A stretch of 64,000 nt of DNA from Neoceratodus forsteri (lineage: Eukaryota; Chordata; Ceratodontiformes; Ceratodontidae): NCBI GenBank assembly GCA_016271365.2, contig CM057454.1, forward strand, positions 1,166,182,055 to 1,166,246,054. Reading direction: 5' to 3'. This document shows, in pieces, positions 34,816 through 46,848 of the stretch. Under the pieces are notes generated by a model. The model was not told the DNA's origin. It was given only the letters and a program-made list of their open reading frames with translations, and made no database searches. Position 1 is the stretch's first letter; each line of letters opens with the position of its first letter. A program made the translations under genes and the position numbers.

Positions 34816-37800
34816 TATCATCGTCATCATCTCATCACAATCACACAGTAAAAATTAACATTTTGTTAATTTCTTTTCTAGCTACCTTGGAGCCTTGGAT
34901 CAGATTGCCTGCTGCTAGACTGCGCTGCAGTCAGTGCCACTGTGCCACACTGCACCATGTCACCTGCCCACTTGGCTGGTCAGGTGGTGGTACCCCCCCA
35001 CCCCCACAGTAGTGGTGGTCAGTCAGTCAGCAGCACAGCAGTCACTGCTCTGGTCAGAGACCAAAGAACAACCCCGATTTCCCCGGCCCCCACCAATATT
35101 ATAGTCTTACATAACCACAACCCAATCCAATTCCAAAATCCAATCCTTTCCCTAATCTGATCCTACATAATTGACCAACCAAGGCCAGAAAAAAATCAAA
35201 ATATATTTTTGGACGGTTGGTGGAGGATCAGACTCATAATGACAATCACTTGTGACTGGAATGGATTGATGAGCCCAGAGTACACCAGAGGGAGCAGCAA
35301 GCCAACAAGGCAGATGACTTAACTGTGTTTGTAACATGGCTCTGGACAGAGGAGGCAAATGCAGGTGACAGATTGGTGGAAACACGTCATGTGATCAAAT
35401 CTGAGCGGTGATTAAGCCAGCAGTAGAGCCCACTTGTGTGCTACCTGCACTGTCCACACAAGCATTAAACCATTAGAGCCCACCGGGGTAGTACCTGGAG
35501 TCGCCACAGTGTCTCGCGCTAAGAGGGACAGGGTGAGTTGATGCAGTATATACTGCAAAGTGCGGTGGTGTCACTGTTCCACCTAACCTGTGAGGGCGTC
35601 GCTGATGCACGAGTGAGATAAGACGACCATGCACGAGAGGGACCGACACGCTCCGGCACCGTAAGAGACAGCATCGTAGGTGGGCTAGGCAAGTACTAGT
35701 TCAGCCAAAATGCTAATAGTCCACATTTCAGTGTTCTCATCCACATACACACAACAAATGGAAACACAGGACTGTGTGCAGACATGTTAATCGTACTTCT
35801 AACTTGTAGAACTCTCCCAGCAGGCACTGCTGTAATACAGCATCGACAGACACAAAATATTCGCCGGAACGAAAAAAACTGTCATTAGCAATCAGCAAAA
35901 GGCACTGCAGTGTACTTTGTGAAAGCAGAACCTTGCATCCTGCGCCTGCCGTGAAACTGCTCCACACTATCTAAATAGTTGTCTGTGCTCCACCGCGAAC
36001 GCTCACGTCTCAGCACAGCAAGACTCTGTAACTGTGCGCAAAGTGGACGACAGCTCTCCCAAGATTAACAAAACATTTGAGCATGGGTGCAGCAAGGAAC
36101 GAATATTTGCTCAGTACGGTTTTCGCCATAAAGAGCAGCGATAATCACCTCCAGCGCCTGGCTCCACCACAGGGATTATCAGCTTGCTGGTGGTTGAAGC
36201 CCTCAGCCTTCGCCTCATGCACCAACCCCCCAAGCAGGGCATTAATCCACTGGTAGAGCCCTCCTCTGTCGGCGATTAATGCTTACTTATTTTATCATAT
36301 TATTATTCTCAATCGAACTTCAGCATGTTCAGACATGGTAAACAAAAAGCAAATAGACAGCCACAGCGAGTTTGATCACACCACACCAGTCCACATTATA
36401 TTGAATGATGATGAAACCACACGCCAGCTACACACACATGCACACGCACACACCACCCCACACCACACCACAAACCACCACCAGTCTGTCACTGACTGAC
36501 GTTTAATTTACAATGCATTTATTATCAACGCAGGTTAGAAAAATGCAACCCAGCCCAGAAACACACAGGACCAGTCAGTGGCTGGTGGGCGAGTGGGTCA
36601 CACTCATCACAGTGCACATTTCAGGCAGCAGCTGAAACTAAGACCACGGAGAAACTACAGCACATGGGTGCATTGCTGTCTTCTGACAACTTAGTGTGGT
36701 CATGGATCTGTTGGTTCAGTATTGATTCAGCAATAGCAAAAAAGAGCAGAGCAGGCAGGCACTACCACTCCACCAGACCAGATACGAGAGACTACAAGAC
36801 ATGACTGACACAACTTTTGGTCAACGATAGTACCACACTATTTCTGCTCCAGGACAGTCAATATTAGCCAGGATATGAGGAGGGGGAGTTGGGGAACACT
36901 ACTGTACTCATCTCAGAGACGTCCCAATTGCAAGGAGTGGCAGTGTTTCATGAGACAGGGGTCTAGATTAGAAAAAGGCCAGCATGGGGGGGGGGGGACA
37001 CAGCAGGATGAGAAGGCCGGGAGGGGGGACTACAAAGCACTTGTCAGTTGTCGCACTCCGTGGTGTCTCATCACATCCCCCCTCCCCCCATTCTGTGCCG
37101 AGTAGTCCTCAAGAGATGAAATGCATACAAATTATTGAATTGGACCAACCTTATTGTAGGCATACAGTAATAGGGGTCAGTTGCTGGTAGTTTCCTTCCT
37201 CCATCTGTCCTATCATCGAGGCCTCACTCTTGTCTTCATCACACCATGGCAGGATGGGACGGGAGTCCACTGGATCAGTCCAAACTTAAGTTACAACTAA
37301 AGGCTTAAGCACCTAATGTCGTTCGGGCAGTCATGCCAGGGCACAGTATCTCGTTCTCGTCTCTCGTCCTTGCTTCGATTAGGAGCTGACGTGTCCTCCT
37401 GGCACGTGCTGCTTGTCTCTCTCGTTCACCTCTCTCTCCAACACGCGGTTCCCTCGCAGCTTGTGCCTGCAGTATCTAGGCACATGCCCACAAATGAGAT
37501 GGCATATGGGGATAGGGTGCATTTTCTGAACTTTGCACCTGTGCACCAATCAAAGTTGTACACGCTGTTGTACTGACATTCGGGGGGGGGGCTCCTGTCT
37601 AAACCAGTCATCCGATGTGGGTGACTCCCTCTGTCTCTGGAGTGAGGAGTCTCTGGACCAATCATCTACTGCTGCCGAGAGGAAAAGCGCTGCTGCTGCT
37701 GAGGGGGGAAAAAAGCAGTTTTACCTTATAGTCTGCTGTCTGCACGTAAAATCTAACATGCGTGCATTCAGAAAACACTGCAAGGCCTTTTATGTGCAGC

Positions 37801-38588
37801 GCACCCTCTGTTCACATAGATGTACATGAATTTTGATTTTCTTACGTGATTCACGTACATTTATGCATGAATGGGAACCCTGCCAATGACTGCAAATCAT
37901 TCCTTTTATGCGAAATTGCTGTCCTCTATAAAAGAAGCTGTCCTAATAGGATATTACAGCCCCTTAATCGGTGACCTGAGGGACGTCCCCTTTAACTGAA
38001 CATCACCTTAAAGCATGTCCCGATTAAGTGGCTTCGACTGTATTGGAAAAAAAGTACTGGCAAAATACTCTTTTTTTTTTTTTTTTTTTTTTTCTGTATG
38101 TAGGGTCTATCATTAGAATGTTTAACATTATTTTAACCATGTAGCTTTTCTGCCACTGAGCCAGCATTATATGCCCAACCCATCCTCGGCACATGCCTTC
38201 CCCAGGACATACCAGTGGTGAATCACCCAAGAATGTCCCCCGGTGGTGGAACCAGGAGGGTCAGTACCACCCACCTCTAGGTATCCTCATCCAGATATGG
38301 ACAGGCCTGGGTGGTGGCATGGGCTGAGGAATGAGACAGGCTTCACTCACTGGTTCCAGTTTTGTTTTTCTCCCTGCCTACGTCCCCGATGTCTAGCACA
38401 GTCTACAGCCAGCCTCACATGCTGCAGGTGAGCCTCTGCAGAGGAGCAAGCTCCCCAGCCCACTGCAGGGATTGCCAGAGAGGTGGAACCTGATGCATCA
38501 CTTCGAGCTGGGAGCACTGCCACACAGTAGCTCTTTCCCATCCCTCAGGCCACCACATGCCCTGCTTCTGAAGTTCACTCCAGAACCC
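34816..38588. other. Unassigned, moderately GC-rich DNA
   Basis: Scattered CA-rich stretches (36421-36480), a G run near 36985-36997 and a T tract at 38071-38092. Short repeats such as GTAGAGCCCAC and TTAGAGCCCACC (35424, 35476) are seen. No recognisable exon or transposon domain. Confidence 0.45.
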
Positions 38589-39100
38589 GGTCACCAGCAG
38601 AGGAGCACAGTGTGCTACCCATTGGGCATCAGGCAGTCATGGGTCACCAGCAGGGGAGCACATAGTGCTACACTCTGAACCATCAGGTGGTCCTAGGTCA
38701 CCAGCAGAGGTGCACAGTGTGCTACTCACTGAGCCATTTGATAGCACTGGGTCACCAGCATGGGAGCATTGTGTGCTGCACACTGGGCCATTGTGTGGTT
38801 CTGGGTCACCAGCAGGGGAGCACAGTGCACTACCCACTTGGCCATTGGGCATCTATGGGTCACTAGCATGGGAGCATAGTGCAGTACCCACTCACCATCA
38901 GGTGACCCCAAGTCACCAGCAGGAGAGCACAGTGCACTACCAACTGGGCCATTGGGTGGTTTTGGATCCCCAGCAGGGGAGCACAGTGCACTACCAACTG
39001 GGCTATTGGGCAGTTCTGGATCCCCAGTAGGGGAGCAAAGTGCTCTACCCACTGGGCTGTTGGGCAGCCCAGGGTCTCCAGAAGGGGATTGCTCATTGAG
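38589..39100. repeat. 54 bp minisatellite, about 10 copies
   Basis: The marker GGTCACCAGCAG (or GGATCCCCAGCAG) begins units at about 38589, 38642, 38696, 38750, 38804, 38858, 38911, 38964, 39018 and 39072, a period of 53-54 bp. Each unit continues GGGGAGCACAGTGCACTACC, then CACTGGGCCATTGGG. Since 54 bp is 18 codons, the array stays open in long stretches on both strands (plus 38665-39030, minus 39154-38726). These frames lack any conserved domain and are best read as by-products of the period. Confidence 0.9.
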
Positions 39101-39150
39101 ATCAGCTGCAGATGGAAATAACCAGTGGAGTGGGGCTCCTAGTTTATTAG

Positions 39151-39364
39151 ACATAATGCTCTATATAGAACTAAATGCCTAAGAAAATTACAAATAAACG
39201 GGACCATAGTGTAGGGAGTTTCCAAGATACAGCTTGGCTCACCGGTTTAGTGATGGTATTTACTGCGTGAACCAGGGATCCAGCCTGAATCTTGGAGATC
39301 CCTATGTGACCCTTTTATATGTAGCTTATTTAGTGCATTTAGTTCTGTACAGAGCACAATGTGT
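39151..39364. mobile_element. TIR-bounded segment with tRNA-SINE-like core
   Basis: Left ACATAATGCTCTATATAGAA and CTAAATGC are matched inverted at 39335-39364 (GCATTTAGTTCTGTACAGAG). Between them, 39230-39315 resembles a tRNA-derived SINE head: GCTTGGCTCACCGGTTTAGT as an A-box-like region, CCTGAATCTTGG as a B-box-like region, then TATGTGACCCTT. The combination may be a SINE inside a MITE. Confidence 0.45.
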
Positions 39365-39399
39365 AAAACTGTTTTTATGATTCTGTAGGTGTCTCACTC

Positions 39400-39720
39400 C
39401 ACTGTTTGTTTCCCTCTGCAGCTGATCTCGATGAGCAGTTTTAACGATGAAGTACCCAGTGGGGATTGTGATGGTTGTGATGGCAGTAAAACCCTGCAGT
39501 ATCTGGACAGCTCTCTGGATGAATGTGATACCTATTTTAAAATCTTCCTCCAGCAGTACAAGGGCCGAATCACTTTCACTGGACCATGTAGTAACGGATC
39601 TGGATCTACTCTTGTTCTCAGTGGACATGCATTTTCTGGCATACCGTGACTCTGCTTGAGATTTTGCACTGCTGCCGAGCTGAGCCACATCTTTGGCTTG
39701 AGCTTGGCTTGAGCCTGCAC
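39400..39720 (+). pseudogene. Jagged-like MNNL-domain exon relic
   Basis: The frame ending at 39649 reads LQLISMSSFNDEVPSGDC, then DECDTYFK, then TGPCSNGSGSTLVLSGHAF. In order and spacing this matches the N-terminal MNNL domain of Jagged-type Notch ligands (LSM, NGE, G-CC-G, DECDTYFKVCLKEYQ, GPCS-GSGSTPV-GGN-F), which bind Notch at the cell surface. A pyrimidine-rich TTTCCCTCTGCAG precedes the core, and TTCTGTAG lies slightly upstream, so either could be an acceptor. Cysteines expected after FKV and before TRDECD are absent, and the frame stops at 39649. A shifted remnant (FALLPS, then AW near 39660-39715) may correspond to the FAWPRSFTLIVEAW block. I read it as a decayed exon or pseudogene copy. 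No other Jagged exons are visible. Confidence 0.6.
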
Positions 39721-39844
39721 CGGCTCGCTCAGGTATACTGCAGGACTGGTTACTGGTACAGCTGGTCGAGGATCCCAAAGGAAAGTGCACCATACTTGGC
39801 TGTATTCACCTGTGTGGAGGGTTACAGGGCATGGCAAGGCAGTC

Positions 39845-40076
39845 CTACCAGACTTGACTTACTTGATTTCTTGGATTGGGTAACTAGGATAGTAGATAAA
39901 GGCCAAGCGGTGGACATATTGTACTGTATGTAGATTCTAGCAAGGCATTGACTCGGTTCTCCGCAGGGGATTTATCAGAAATGTGGTGGACTTGGGTATA
40001 GAGGTGAAACTGGCTAGGTGGGTCAAACACTGGCTACAAGATAGAAACAAGAAGGTGGTGGTTGGGGGGATTCTTG
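39845..40076 (+). mobile_element. CR1-clade RT fragment
   Basis: Encodes TRLDLLDFLDWVTRIVDKGQ, a broken DSRKALTR-like stretch (SKAFD region) and WVKHWLQDRNKKVVV, the middle RT blocks of CR1. It stops abruptly at TGTAATCCCCCTGC (40077), which resembles the left end of the LTR-like family seen at 43166. No 3' end follows. Confidence 0.7.
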
Positions 40077-43000
40077 TGTAATCCCCCTGCCAGGGGGCTT
40101 TCCTGTGAGTCCCTGAGTTTGCTACTGTTTCTCCCATAGTTTCCCCTGGTCCTGGCTGGTCCCTCCAGTGGTCCCGGTTTGTTCTCTTACCCCCCCCCCA
40201 AGTTTTTTTTTTGTTTTGTTTTTTTAACTCTGGGCCAGAAGACTTGTAGCACAGAGCCGCCTCCCGTTTCCTGCAATTCGGTACCTGGCGAGCAATGTGC
40301 ATGCGCAGCAGAACATCTTCGAGCTGCCATTTTGGCAGACATTAGCACTGTCTCTCCAGTGGCCCCAGTCCCAGGGCAAATCGAGAGGGACCGGTAATCT
40401 TAGCTGAGCTGGAAAGGCAGCAGGAGGAGAGAAATGGCACGTTTTCTGAGTGGCAATCGCATTGCAGCATTTGTGAGCCACTTCATGAATATTAATGAGA
40501 TGTCTCATGAATAAAGATGAGGAACGCCAGTCTTGCACTTAGGGGCAAAAGTAATAGCGCTAGCGACAGGCAGATGAATAAATAAAATGTTTAAATGTTG
40601 AACTGGTGTGAAAAGGAATAGAGATGCTGCCAGTTCTGTGAGACATTGAATTATAAACAGTGTTCATGTGGGCTGCAAGACAGTTGAAAGGGGAAACCTG
40701 CATAGGATGTACTAGGACTGTGTGGCTGTCTGGGGGTCATGCAGGACAGCAGCAGCAGCTGGGAAAGGGATGATCTAATAAGTTAAATGTGGCAGTCACT
40801 TAATAGGGAACAGGGGTGGCTGCAAATGCGTGGGGAAATTACCAAAATAAGTTTATTGTCTGGCTGTAGGAACTTGTGGAACTTGGGGAAACTGTATAAA
40901 CTACAGGGGAACTGTTTGTTATAGCAGCCATGATTGCATCCGTGTGACATCAGACAACCAACCCAAAGCCAGGATTTCACAGGAGGATTATGAGGCCTGT
41001 AAAAGGAGTCATGTGGGGGGGGGGGGGAGGAATACCAGGGAAAATCTAGATTCCTTTTTCTGCACCAATAAGGTGTTGAGGGCTCCTCTTACATATTATT
41101 TTTTTCATAAGGTCAGTGGCTCCAGCCTATCAGGAGCTGCCAGTAAGCTCCCAAAAAGACAGAGCTTTTAGATTCTGGACCAGTCCAGCATGAGCCCCTC
41201 CTCAGGGAGGAGGGGTTCTTGCCCCTGTGAGGAAAGGGGGCTGCATGGTTGGGAGAGGGCGTTGTCTGGTGGGCTGCCCCATGGGTTGGTCATGCCTTCC
41301 CCCATCGAGAAGAGAATGGATGTCAGAGAAAAGAAGCTGAATGAGAAGCTTTGCTGAAGCAGAGGGAAAGCTGCAGGTTCCTGGAAAAGTCTGCAGTGGC
41401 CGAGAGATGCACCACAGCAGTGAAATGGAAGAGAAGGTCGTGTCCTGAGCCTGAAAAAAAGACAAAGGTTGCATCTGATGCAGGAAAAGATGGGTAATTT
41501 CATCTGCACCGCAACGGTGATTCACTGAATAAAAAGGTGAAATGGAAATGCTGATGTAACCTTCGCTATAAATGTGGGTTCCTATAAATGTCTTCCTGGG
41601 CTGCCTAATGCCCACTGTCAGGATGGTGTCCTGTGTCTAGAGTAGCTTTATGTGTCTGCATGAGAGTGCTCTACTAACCCTCCATGCCTGTCTCTTTAGG
41701 AGAGCTGTATTCTGTGTGAGAAAATTAGTCTGGCCTAGGTCCAAGTAATTAAGACTCGCGACCAGCCCGACTGTCCATATTTCTGCTCCATTCTGCAGTT
41801 GCTGTTTGTGCAGATGGGAGCTCTGTTAGGGAATGTGATTTATTTACTGTTTATCTGTTGTATTAATAATAATATAAGAGTTTGTCTAACCTGCCTTCCA
41901 TTGTAGCTTAAAAAAAAAAAAGAGTAAACAGGCTACCAAAGAAGTCATTTCCTATATTGGTGATATTAAGAGTTATGTTTGTGAACAATGTGTGTATTAA
42001 TATGAGATTCCATTAAGTTTTTTTTCTTTGGTATTCTAACCATACCTTATGCCTGTTTATTATAGATGTTCGTTTTGAATTTGGCCCTTAAGTGGATCCT
42101 CATGGGAAACCGTGCTTAAATAAGAGGAGAACGCTGAGCCATATAGATACTGGAAATGGTAACAATAATATATAAATGTACAAATAAGGAAACTATAATA
42201 TAGAGTTACAGAGTCATTTTAAGATATAATATAGAATTATGAGGGATGTACTCTTAAGTAATGCTATAGGAACAAATGTGAATAAATGAGTTCATTTGAT
42301 AGCCTGTTGGTAAAAATCTTAAGTTACCATTTGCAAAACCTTTTAAATCAGAAAGGTTTCCTCTGGGTTTTAATAAGTTTCATAGACTTTTCTGCACTGT
42401 CACTTTAAACATGGTGTCTTTAACTATTGTTGGTATACTGATATGTTATTCTATGATTAAGCGCCAGGGGGCATGAAATGCTTTAGAACGCTGTGTATTG
42501 CTGTATGAGGGGGCAGCATACATGGAAGCATCGTGCACTTTTGAATAAAATAAAGCACTATTTGCACTCACAAATGAGGTTTTGCTTCCATTCTTAATGT
42601 ATTGAGGCACTGAAGTCAACCTATATAAAGTTCTGTGAGTAGCCTGTGCTGGCATTTACTCCCCCCCCCCCCCCAACATCACTTGTTTGCATGCTAAGTA
42701 CGGCACCCAGGTGCAAGCCCACAGCTTTGATCTTTGACTTCACTTCCATTGCAGCTTGAACGTTTGCTTAAGAGCCACCATTTTGGTTCTAGACTGCCAG
42801 TGCTGGATCAATCGAACCTCTGGGGACCTAAAATGGAAACTGTCCTCAGAGGTCTTGTGGGATTAAAATTCTGTAGGAACTGTAGTTTTTAAGGTTTGGC
42901 ACCAAAATGGACCGAGAGGTGGGAGCCCTTGTTGTGACAGATAGTTCCCTCAGCCAACCGAACCTTGTAGCTTATTGGGAAAGCACAGAACTGCCTGCAG

Positions 43001-43124
43001 CAGTGTGTCAGTCAAGGGTTGGAGTTTGGAAAGTAAACAGCTCGAGCCAACGAGCAGCTGCTCCTGCTGGGAGCAGGGGGGGATCATTGGGAAGGCTCTG
43101 TGGGCCTGCCTGTCACATCTTCCA
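40077..43124. other. Unassigned, possibly LTR-derived DNA
   Basis: Begins TGTAATCCCCCTGC, similar to the LTR-like terminus TGTAACCCCCCTGC at 43166, but I could not find the matching right end. Contains G/C runs (41017-41027, 42661-42674) and a T tract. Open frames at 41168-41615 (minus) have no recognisable domain. Confidence 0.35.
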
Positions 43125-45577
43125 GAAGAATGGTCAGGGGTTTGGCAGTTGAAATTCAATGCAAGTGTAACCCCCCTGCAAATGGGGGTTCCCAAAAGAC
43201 TTCCAGGAGCTTGCTTGAATGCTCCAAGCCTGAATGGTGTTTGGCGTTTAAGCCATTTATCAGTGAGTGTTTTTAGAACCTCTGGTACTGTCTCTTTAAG
43301 AGCTGTCTGCTTGCAGACATAATTAGTTTGTATGGGGGACTGTGTGTTTCTTTGATTGAGTACCACTCAAGCTGCTGCCAATTCACTTCATTTTGCAGTC
43401 ACTAGGAGTGCAAAGGGAACCTATCTGAAAGATGTAACTGTTTGCCAGAAATTTATTAGAGTAATAATGAAATTACAGTTTGTCTAACCTGCTTTCTTTG
43501 CAGTCAGAACTGTGTCTGCTAGTTCCCCATTCTAGTTTTGAACTGCTGAACTGGACCAATCAGTGTGGGGTAAGCTAGCTCTAAAATGGTGCCTTGGACG
43601 AATCAGAACTTGGACTCATAATCTGAGCCAGCCACAAGAGGATTGTATGGGCAGTGACTCTGGAGATGTAGTTTAGACTTCAGTGCCTTTTGGACCAACA
43701 GCAGCAGTCTACGGAGTGACAGCCAATCCAGTCAAGAACTGGGAGGAACTCAAAGGAAGTGCCCGGTTTTGTCGGTTGGAGTTTCAGTTGAGCTTTGGCA
43801 GTGAAGAAGGAAGGAGCCCTGTGCTTTTTCAGTGTGCAGTTTTAGTCAAAAACGTGTAAGGCCCAGAGTTCCGGTCTGCAGCTTGTGTAACAGCTTGTTA
43901 GGACTGAATCCGTCCTGTGAAAAGAATCAAAGGATCTCTGAAGAGTAGAAACCAGGCTCACCCTGTAGAAGACTGGAGGAATTGCTGAAAATTACACTGG
44001 TCTGTCAGGAACTGAATCTGCTGTGTGTTCTCCGGTATTGTGCAGTAATTCAATCGGGATACAGATGCAGCCTGCCTGGTATAGTGCTTTCTTGTATATG
44101 GATGTGTGAAGAGGTTTGTGTACCTCAAGTGAGCCCTGCTGACATTGAAGGACCCTATCTTATTTGGAGGTCGTGAGTACTAATTCAGGGTCGCTCCTGT
44201 TGAATTGCCACATTAAATCCAAATGGAATTACTGTACTGCTGACTGTTTAATTCTCCTTTTCTCTGTGAAAGGGCCTACCAGCTGCCACGGTTTGGACTA
44301 GCCACTAGGGCTTGGGTACCCAGGACAGTAACTGATAGGGATAGGCCTGTGCACAGAGCCATAGGTAGATTATTAGAGTGATAAGCTAATTAACCTGATT
44401 TCCCTGTCCTTGTTATATCCCCTAAATAAATCAGAGCTGCTTGTTTCAGCAAAGTTATACTGCTTGAGGTATTTGTCTATGTTAAAGTACTGTACTGTGA
44501 TTGTTGCACTGTATCTCATTTCACAGGAGGTCCCAGTGCCGGAACCAGACCTGGGGTAAGTGTATACTGTGAAGGTAATTCTGATATATTGTGTGGGCCA
44601 CTAGTGGGAAGAAAGGTTGCAGTGTCCCAGAGGGCTGTGACCAAGTTAGTTTAACTATTGCAAACCCTGACCTCTGGGTGGAGGCACCCGCCATTGGATC
44701 CAGGCCCCTCAACCTGTTAGTGGCAAATCAGGCAGGGGTAGTACCCTGGGATAGCGCCATCTAGGGGTTACACAAGGAAGTGCAAGATAATGCATATGGG
44801 GCACAAAAACCCTGGCACAATATATCAGTTGGGGGGGGGGTGAGGATATAACATGCACCAAGCAGGAAAGGGATCTTGGGGTTATCATCTCTGATGACCT
44901 CAAGGTAGGGAAACAGTGTGACAAGGCAGCAGGTAAAGCAAATAGGATGCTGGGATGTATAGGCAGGGGCATCACCAGCAGGAAAAGGGAGGTCATAATT
45001 CCGCTATACAAGACACTAGTGAGGCCCCACCTGGAGTACAGTGTACAGTTCTGGAGACCATACCTACGTAAGGACATAGACAGGGTAGAGAAGGTTCAGA
45101 GGAGGGCAACAAAGATGGTGCATGGATTGCATCACAAGTCCTATGAAGACAGGTTGAAGGAACTGAACATGTACTCCCTGGAGGAGAGGAGGGAGAGAGG
45201 GGATATGATAGAGACATACAAGTATCTTACCGGGAGGAACAGGGTGCAGGAATACACTATTTTTAAGCGAAAAAGATGTTCCAGGACTAGAGGGCATGGG
45301 ATGAAGTTGGAGGGAGGACGATTCAGAGGAAACATGAGGAAGAATTTCTTCACAGAACGGGTGGTGGACAAGTGGAACACCCTGCCAGGGGAAGTGGTGG
45401 GGGCTGAAACAATCACGGGATTTAAGAATGCATGGGATAGACATAAAGGAATTCTGGAGGTCAGGGGTAAGGAGCAACAGACTTCTAGGAAAACAAAAAC
45501 TGAACTTACAAGCTCAAATGGGCAGACTGGGTGGGCCATAGGCCCTTATCTGCCAACACTGTCTATGTATCTATGAA
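43125..45577 (+). pseudogene. CR1-clade LINE 3' copy split by a candidate LTR
   Basis: A short left piece (43125-43165) encodes EEWSGVWQLKFNA. The reading then resumes at 44777 with KCKIMHMGHKNPGT, exactly the next residues of the CR1 protein, so one copy is interrupted. The right part (44947-45576 frame) carries MLGCIGRGITS, LVRPHLEYSVQFWRPYLRKD, ERRERGDMIETYKYL, TRGHGMKLEGG and FKNAWDRHKGIL, then the 3' UTR GGTGGGCCATAGGCCCTTAT and tail TCTATGTATCTATG. The post-interruption C-terminal frame of 209 residues is uninterrupted, making this one of the youngest CR1 copies here. Confidence 0.85.
43166..44772. mobile_element. Candidate solo LTR, 1.6 kb, CAAG duplication
   Basis: Inserted between adjacent codons of a CR1 copy. 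It opens TGTAACCCCCCTGC and closes TCTAGGGGTTACA, the inverted TG...CA form of LTRs. CAAG is repeated on both sides (43162-43165, 44773-44776), in the 4-6 bp range used by LTR integrases. AATAAATCAG near 44426 could be its polyadenylation signal, giving plus orientation. No gag, pol or env coding is visible in the 1607 bp, so I read it as a solo LTR left by recombination. A long TIR DNA element is the alternative. Confidence 0.6.
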
Positions 45578-46379
45578 GAATTGTCATGAGAGTAAGTCAA
45601 ATTTATTCGAAAAGTGTGTTATTGTTGCCTGCAAGTGGACCGAAGATTTGCTCCAGAAGCAATCAGCCTTTTGGGTACCAAAGTGAGCCTCAGATCAAAA
45701 GGTTTGCGCAGAGAACCTGCGATAGTACAAACTGACTTTTACCCAAACTGTGGCCAAATATTCTAGTGCTTATAAGTGTGCTGAATGTGCATCGTGGGTT
45801 GCGATTTGGTTCCCCATGACGGATTCTGTTACGCCAGCTGAAGGCTGTTCCAGCGCTCTATCACAGACTTCATGTGAACAACCTGCTCTGCCTGGGCCCT
45901 GTCATCTCAGCCTAGGTCACTGCTCCAGATTCAGAGACATTCCAGTGAAAGACCCACTTGGGAATTCGGCTCCCCTGCTTGACACCACCGAACAGGTGGC
46001 GACCACCATGGTGAGTCTTGTAGGCCCTGCTTCCCCTGGCAATCTAGTACAACATCCAAAGGGCTTCATTTTCATCTGTCCTGCATCCTGGTCTGGGCAG
46101 CATGAGTAGAAACAGGGTAGCTCCCTGCAACATAAGCTACAGTCATAGTGTGTCATCTGATTTGCTTGTCTTGGGTTTATTGCAATGGAGCGAGCCATCT
46201 GGCTCTGGATTACAAATATTTGGGTTGAGTTCATGCTAATTGTTTGCTTTCCTAAGGGCCCCAACAACAGCTGCAATGCCGGCCTACCCAGGGCAACACT
46301 TCAGGCTAGCCTGATCAATAACTGGGTTCCCAGGGTTGTGGAACTGTGTCAGAGGGACTTATAGTGCATGCTTGTTCAG
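45578..46379. other. Unassigned DNA
   Basis: No recognisable gene. The frame at 45750-46109 has no known domain. It could be the diverged left part of the LTR-like sequence to the right. Confidence 0.35.
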
Positions 46380-46848
46380 CCTGAAGTTCATCAGATCTGC
46401 TAATCATCTGCTAGATTTACACCCCACCTTGTTCACATCCCCCAGAATAAATCAGATTGGGGTTATTCATGTTTAACCTGGCTAGTGCATACCATCTTGG
46501 TGGGGATATTGTACTGCCTTTGAATTATTGCATCACTAGTCTGTTTTTCCAGGGGGTCTCCAGGGCAGTTGCAGAAGATCCAACCTTGGTGGTTAGTGGA
46601 AGAAGTGTGAACATATCATTACTGTCATATGGTACATGTGAATGACTTGTTGCTGAACTGTTTAGGCCACTAGAAGGGTTGGTGGGTGGTTATAACATCC
46701 CAGAGGGCTATACCAACAGCAGCTATGCTACCCCAATACCATTCCTCTGGGTTGAGGCACCCGTTCACCAAGCTCAGGCCCCTTAACTTGTGCCTAGTCA
46801 CGCAGGCAGGAGTAGTAGCCAATAGAATAGCACCACCTAGGGGTCACA
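46380..46848 (+). mobile_element. Diverged right part of a second LTR-like copy
   Basis: Shares ordered blocks with 44380-44772: AATAAATCAG, GGCCACTAG, CCCAGAGGGCT, GAGGCACCCG, TCAGGCCCCTTAAC and finally AGCACCACCTAGGGGTCACA where the first copy has TAGGGGTTACA. The left terminus is not identified. Confidence 0.6.

Noticed and set aside
33780..38600. CRISPR-like or regularly spaced repeats
   Set aside because: Only short simple-sequence repeats with irregular spacing were seen; none with constant repeat and unique spacers.
38665..39154. 121- and 142-residue repeat-protein frames
   Set aside because: Produced by a 54 bp tandem array whose period is a multiple of three; no start context or conserved motif.
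40077..46848. A full-length LTR retrotransposon spanning from TGTAATCC at 40077 to GGGGTCACA at 46848
   Set aside because: No gag/pol domains between them and the two ends are not copies of one LTR; kept only as separate LTR-like fragments.
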